Assembly: GCA_910591455.2 (NCBI GenBank)
Contig: OU342809.1
Coordinates: 4,684,363 to 4,748,362, forward strand
Reading direction: 5' to 3'
Length of the DNA: 64,000 bases
From: Pholis gunnellus
Lineage: Eukaryota > Chordata > Actinopteri > Perciformes > Pholidae
Shown here: positions 59,761-64,000 of the stretch, piece by piece
How the letters are laid out: each line of letters begins with the position of its first letter
Position numbering within the stretch: the stretch's first letter is position 1
Position numbers and translations under genes: made by a program
The notes under the pieces: model-generated
The model's database searches: none
Told to the model about the DNA's origin: nothing
The model's input: only the letters and a program-made list of their open reading frames with translations

Positions 59761-61262
59761 CCCCATCCCTCAGTTCCTCACTCTCACTAAGGCTGGAAGG
59801 CATTTAGAGTTGCACCCCCCCCCCCCCCTTGTTTGAATAAAAGAAGGTGTATACAAGTCCACAGAGGTTTTGTCAGGTTAAGTGGTGAAACCCAGACAAC
59901 ATGTGTGAGCTGAACACTACCGGTGAGCACACTGCCACCAAAATCACCGTAATGACGGTTATTCTGACAAATCGCTCGCGTCACAGCTCGGCCTACGGGG
60001 CTGATAAGCAAGACCCATAATGCTGGTCTTTTGTTCCACATTTTCCCGTTCAGTGGTCGACGGTTCCAGCTTTCAAGTTGATTCATCACAAACTGTGCAA
60101 GGCTCTTAGAGTTAGGCTGGAGGGTTGTAAAGAGACACAGCATCACATTGGATTTTCTCATCTCACCTGGCTCCCTTCGTCCCACCCGTTGTTGACTGTT
60201 CAGACAGGAAGTAGAGGTAAAAGGGGCACCGCTACGACCTCAGCGAAGGAGCTGATGCACGAAGGATCATTCTGCTCATTACATCACAGCACTTTTTACG
60301 ATGCCAGGGCAGCCCGTCTCTGGTTTCAGCACGACCAAGTAAAATACAAATTAAAGAAACATCTCCAGCAGCACAGAGGGGACGAGGTGGGCAGCCGCTC
60401 AGCCCCGCTGGCAGACTGAGAACAGTCTCGTGTGCCAGTAATAACTGAGCACACGAGCATCGCTGGCATCGCTGGCATGGAGACCATGTACCCACCAGTG
60501 CCATCAACAACACAGCAATGTACTACTAGATAGCAAAGTATTTTAATGGGATGTATGACCACATTATTTCTGTTGACAGACACACAAGTAAGTGAATCAA
60601 CCCACATATTGCCAGTTCCACTGCAGCGACTGAGAGGCAGAAATGTGGCTTTAAGAAGTTGATAACTTTGGAAATTCCCAGATAAACAGTCTAAAGGTCT
60701 CAAGGTACAGCTTGGAAGCGGAACGGCTCTACCAGCGCATCAAGTCAGAGGCATTCATCTCGAAGATGAGATACATTTTTAGGGCGGTCTATATTAGGCA
60801 ATAATTCAAATGCTTCTACAACACCACGCAATATGCTCTTCAGATCAATATACATTATCAAGCACGTAACATTACGTTCTGTTTTCATTTTTAATAAAGT
60901 CTAAATGAGATTACCTGCAAACATTTATGAGGAGCCACAACTTTTGAGAGTTTATGACTTCTTTCTATGACGTTTTATAATGAAACACTTCCGCTATAAA
61001 TGATCTGGATTGCATTATCTACATTTCGCAAACACAATTATAAATACAGTTATATTCATAAAATGTACTATTGTGTATGTGTCGTTACTAACTTATAAGA
61101 TAGTATTTGAAATAATTCCTGGATTACAAAGAAAATAAGCAGGTGTTAACTTAAAATCAACAAGCAGGATGGAAACTTATGTTTCGTAAAACTTCATAAT
61201 GAATAATAAACGAGTGCATGAATACCTTTTCGTGATGCTAGTTGGGGAAGATGATCCCTTCC

Positions 61263-61297
61263 CTCCATCTCTAAACTTGCCAAGTTTAGAGATGGAG
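61263..61297. repeat. perfect 17-bp palindromic hairpin, 1-base spacer
   Basis: CTCCATCTCTAAACTTG (61263-61279) and its exact reverse complement (61281-61297) are separated by a single C. Such a long near-perfect palindrome is unlikely by chance. It may come from a miniature inverted-repeat element, a fold-back mutation or an assembly inversion artefact. Confidence 0.9.
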
Positions 61298-61599
61298 TTG
61301 TCTCACAACATAAACACTTCACAAATACTGTACATCATTCTCTGTGTCGACAGCCCACGAAAAAGGTAAATATTTCACAGTGTTGCTGCCAGAGAAGCTC
61401 ATCGACAACAAATGCACCTCCAACGCACCATAAGGCGACAGAACGAGCCCTGGCGCTATATGAAGGGAGGTGCCGGTTTATATAGTGCTGCTATGCGAAG
61501 GTTAGATATGTGCTGAAACGGTATGGTTATTTGTTTGAGTGATACACTGCACACCAAACAGATCATTGTGTATAGGAATTTCAGTTAAACCTCGAGTCG

Positions 61600-62165
61600 A
61601 CATAGACCGTACATAAGAAGTGGACGTCACTGTGACATCACCAAACGGTTTTGAAGCCTTGAGTTCAGCATTTTCAAGTCCCCCATGTTGTTTTATTGTT
61701 CGTCACCATTTTGTTTTTTGTGACTAGAAGTGACATCAGAGGCTGGAGCTAAATACAACCGAACTCTGAGCAGGCAAGACATTTTTAAGCAACAAAAGTT
61801 TTACAATTAACTTTGATGAATTGAAAACACTCTGTGAAAGGATAAAGTTAAGATTAAAACAAACAAAAGTCCCACACCGGACAACTCCGTGGCTAAATCA
61901 AACGCTTCATTAGTGTCTTTTTGACTCTAAATGGACCATAATTTACTAAATGAACATCATGCTGTATTGTAGAAAACATGAATCTAGAGATTGAGACCAT
62001 AAACTCATGTTTACAATGTTTACTGAGGGAATAATAGTCATTTTCTCATAGACTTCTATACAATCAGACTTCTTTTCACAACCAGAAGAGTCGCCCCCTG
62101 CTGGCCATTATAAATAATGCAAGTTTAAAACACTTAAGCACTTTTCGGGACCGGAGGTTGCCGCC
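61600..62165 (-). repeat. dispersed fish repeat, family D, copy 2 (inverted)
   Basis: Opposite orientation to copy 1: actaaatgaacatcatgctg, attgagaccataaactcatg, ttctcatagacttctata and tcgccccctgctggcc are visible. Confidence 0.75.
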
Positions 62166-62179
62166 TGGTTCATGACAAT

Positions 62180-62245
62180 GGGACAGATTGACAGACAGAC
62201 AACCCCAGAAACATAATGCTATCGCCGGCCTGGAGGCACGACAAA
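62180..62245 (+). repeat. dispersed fish repeat, family A, 3' end fragment
   Basis: Only the terminal part: gacagacagacaacc, then aacataatgctatcgccgg and ggaggcacgac. It abuts the family D copy that ends about 62165. Confidence 0.65.
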
Positions 62246-62929
62246 AAAAATGGGTTTCTGTTTGCCCTCCAGCATCCCCCTAAATTAATTTGTAAGATTA
62301 TCAGCATTCATTATTAAAAACCTCTCAACCTGCAATGGGTGAAGAGGCTTGGAGGGAGCAGTGCTCATTACTTTAAATGAGAAATGTTAACAAGCCAGTT
62401 TCATTTTCACCCCATGGTTGCATACGGCTGGTGCATAATAATACCTCTGAAAGTCTAAATATCATAGCGCATCAATGCTGCAGTGGTTTTCTTTTTCTTT
62501 ATTTACTGCAGCTCTCAGCTTTACAGCGTCACCGTCTCTCACGTGTTTTGTTCGAGCTACAAAGTTGAACAAATTCACTTTCACATACCTATAGGACATT
62601 TACATCTCGGTCAAATTCTCTTTTGTTTAAACCAGTTTTCTCCAACTCAGTCTCCCTCTACAAACTGTATTTAATCACCTTGTGTTTTCAAGGCGAACAG
62701 ATGAAGTTCCTCAAGTTCTCTGCACTGAATGAGAGTACTATCTTTGCATGAAGATGTCTGCAATGAACAACCAACTTTGTTAGTGTGGATGAATTAAAAG
62801 AGATAGATTGCCATGGAATCGAGGTGCAGAGATTGTAGTAACTATTGTCTATTCATCTAGCGACATCATTAGGTTGACATTTGTTGATGTTTATTTGTTT
62901 ATGCACCACCTGCACGACTAATGGCATTC

Positions 62930-63125
62930 CCATTCAGCTCAGCGGTTTGAGTTTAGTGCTAATTAGCAAATGTCAAGCATGCTAATGCGCTAAGATGGTG
63001 ACTATTGGTAAACATTAGATTTGCTGAATATCATCCTTTTAACATGGTCACTGCATTCATGTTAGCATTTAGCTCAAAGCACTAGTGTATTGTGCTACGT
63101 AGAGCGACACATAGCTGCTAGCGAT
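62930..63125 (-). repeat. dispersed fish repeat, family B, fragment in reverse orientation
   Basis: Reverse complement of the gctaac-rich head: agtgctaattagcaaatgtc, agcatgctaatgcgctaaga, catgttagcatttagctcaa and agcactag can be matched to 28660-28800. Confidence 0.75.
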
Positions 63126-64000
63126 GGCTGTTGCTATAGTTCACTATATCACACTTGAAATAAGGTTATGTCTCACTCCATCCCTAAGGGGCAAGTTTTT
63201 ATTTCTTAAGCCAAGCAAGACTAAAACCTCGGTCTGAATCCAGGTTTAGGACGGTTGCGGCTCTCATGCCTCAAAGTTTTACATTAAAAAAACACAGATT
63301 TAACTTTCAAAATGCTGGACAAATTCCATCAGGGTGTCGTTTACAATGAGGGCGATACAGTATGCATTTGTGTTACTACGTAGTCAGTATGCATCACAGT
63401 CACGGGGTCACCTTCTCCAACAATCATTCTACTTCAAGAATAAACCCGTTTCAATTATGCAGACCACATGCTGGCGCATTTCCTGACAGCTCTACGGAAA
63501 TCAGATCCCGGCTTGTTCGACACTTGTCCGCATTCAAATCAGCCGTGATGTTTTGGCCCCCCTGCCTCAGCGCCTGGCTGACTCTAATTATAGCCGCTCT
63601 TCGACGGGCTGAGGAGCAGAGTGCCTGTTAAATGTCTTATTGCAGAGATAATGAAAATATTGGCATTAGCATAAACAGGGATGGCAGCGGAATGGAGCCC
63701 CGTGATTCAGAGGAGCATGTAGAGGAGTGAATAACGCCCCGGCTCATAACGGAAGCGCCTGCGCTGACTGAAAATTAGCCGTCACATGGCAGCTTGTGCC
63801 TTCGCTGCAAGTGAGATTCATTGCGAGCAAATTGAGGATGTGCTTCAGAGTGGGAGGATTTTGGGAGGCTATTCAGGGGGCAAAGAATGTGTTGCAAAAA
63901 GAAGCTATTTCTATGGATTTTATAATTACAAATTAACTGCTTCTGTATGAGCCGAACATTTTGTAGACAATAAGGCCATCGGTTTCTGGAAGAGAATGAC

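Noticed and set aside
59787..60185. 132-codon minus-strand frame
   Set aside because: Ends in a homopolymer-derived Gly run and shows no domain; treated as chance.
63400..63425. Minus-strand GEGDPVTV, considered as a WW-domain HPVTGQ exon
   Set aside because: The surrounding residues do not match a WW domain and no acceptor/donor pair with the needed phase is present.

Overview
The window is animal nuclear DNA. It has intron-split coding sequence, AT-rich introns, very long CA/TG microsatellites and many dispersed repeats of the kinds that fill the introns of ray-finned fishes. I read it as a teleost, probably a percomorph; that rank is inferred from repeat flavour alone.

One protein-coding gene can be supported, on the minus strand: a fish PLEKHA7 orthologue, an adherens-junction protein with a PH domain. 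Ten consecutive internal exons lie between 31184 and 785. All have canonical GT/AG borders, and their phases join into one uninterrupted frame of 675 full codons plus one leading base. In transcript order they encode a serine/threonine-rich linker, the PH domain (four exons, one carrying a PLEKHA7-type insertion), two large proline/serine-rich disordered exons, a small exon with a THTVSAPSLHGK motif, a low-complexity cassette opening PEELTLLL, and the start of the coiled coil. The N-terminal WW exons lie beyond 64000 and the C-terminal coiled-coil exons lie before position 1. Whether this is the a or b teleost copy cannot be told.

Layout: 1-784, intron after the last exon seen; 785-5765, a compact cluster of five exons with 3'-side introns of 0.1-1.5 kb; 5766-31184, five exons carrying the PH domain and the linker before it, separated by introns of 1.6-9.9 kb; 31185-64000, at least 32.8 kb of one long 5' intron in which I found no further exon.

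The introns hold more than a dozen long dinucleotide arrays (up to about 62 CA units), poly-G/C runs, perfect hairpins, a decayed non-LTR retrotransposon with a restriction-like endonuclease motif (about 15240-16770), a tRNA-type SINE fragment (about 23630-23880), and several dispersed fish repeat families present in two to four copies, including one apparent nested insertion and one inverted pair 21 kb apart.

The most unusual local pattern is at the splice sites. Two PH-domain exons have an AC repeat starting exactly at intron position +7, and a third exon's donor runs directly into a 28-base C run. Repeat length at these sites could influence splicing. I found no clear new gene system; the best unexplained candidate is a CpG-containing stretch with a 108-codon plus-strand ORF near 45.2-45.7 kb.
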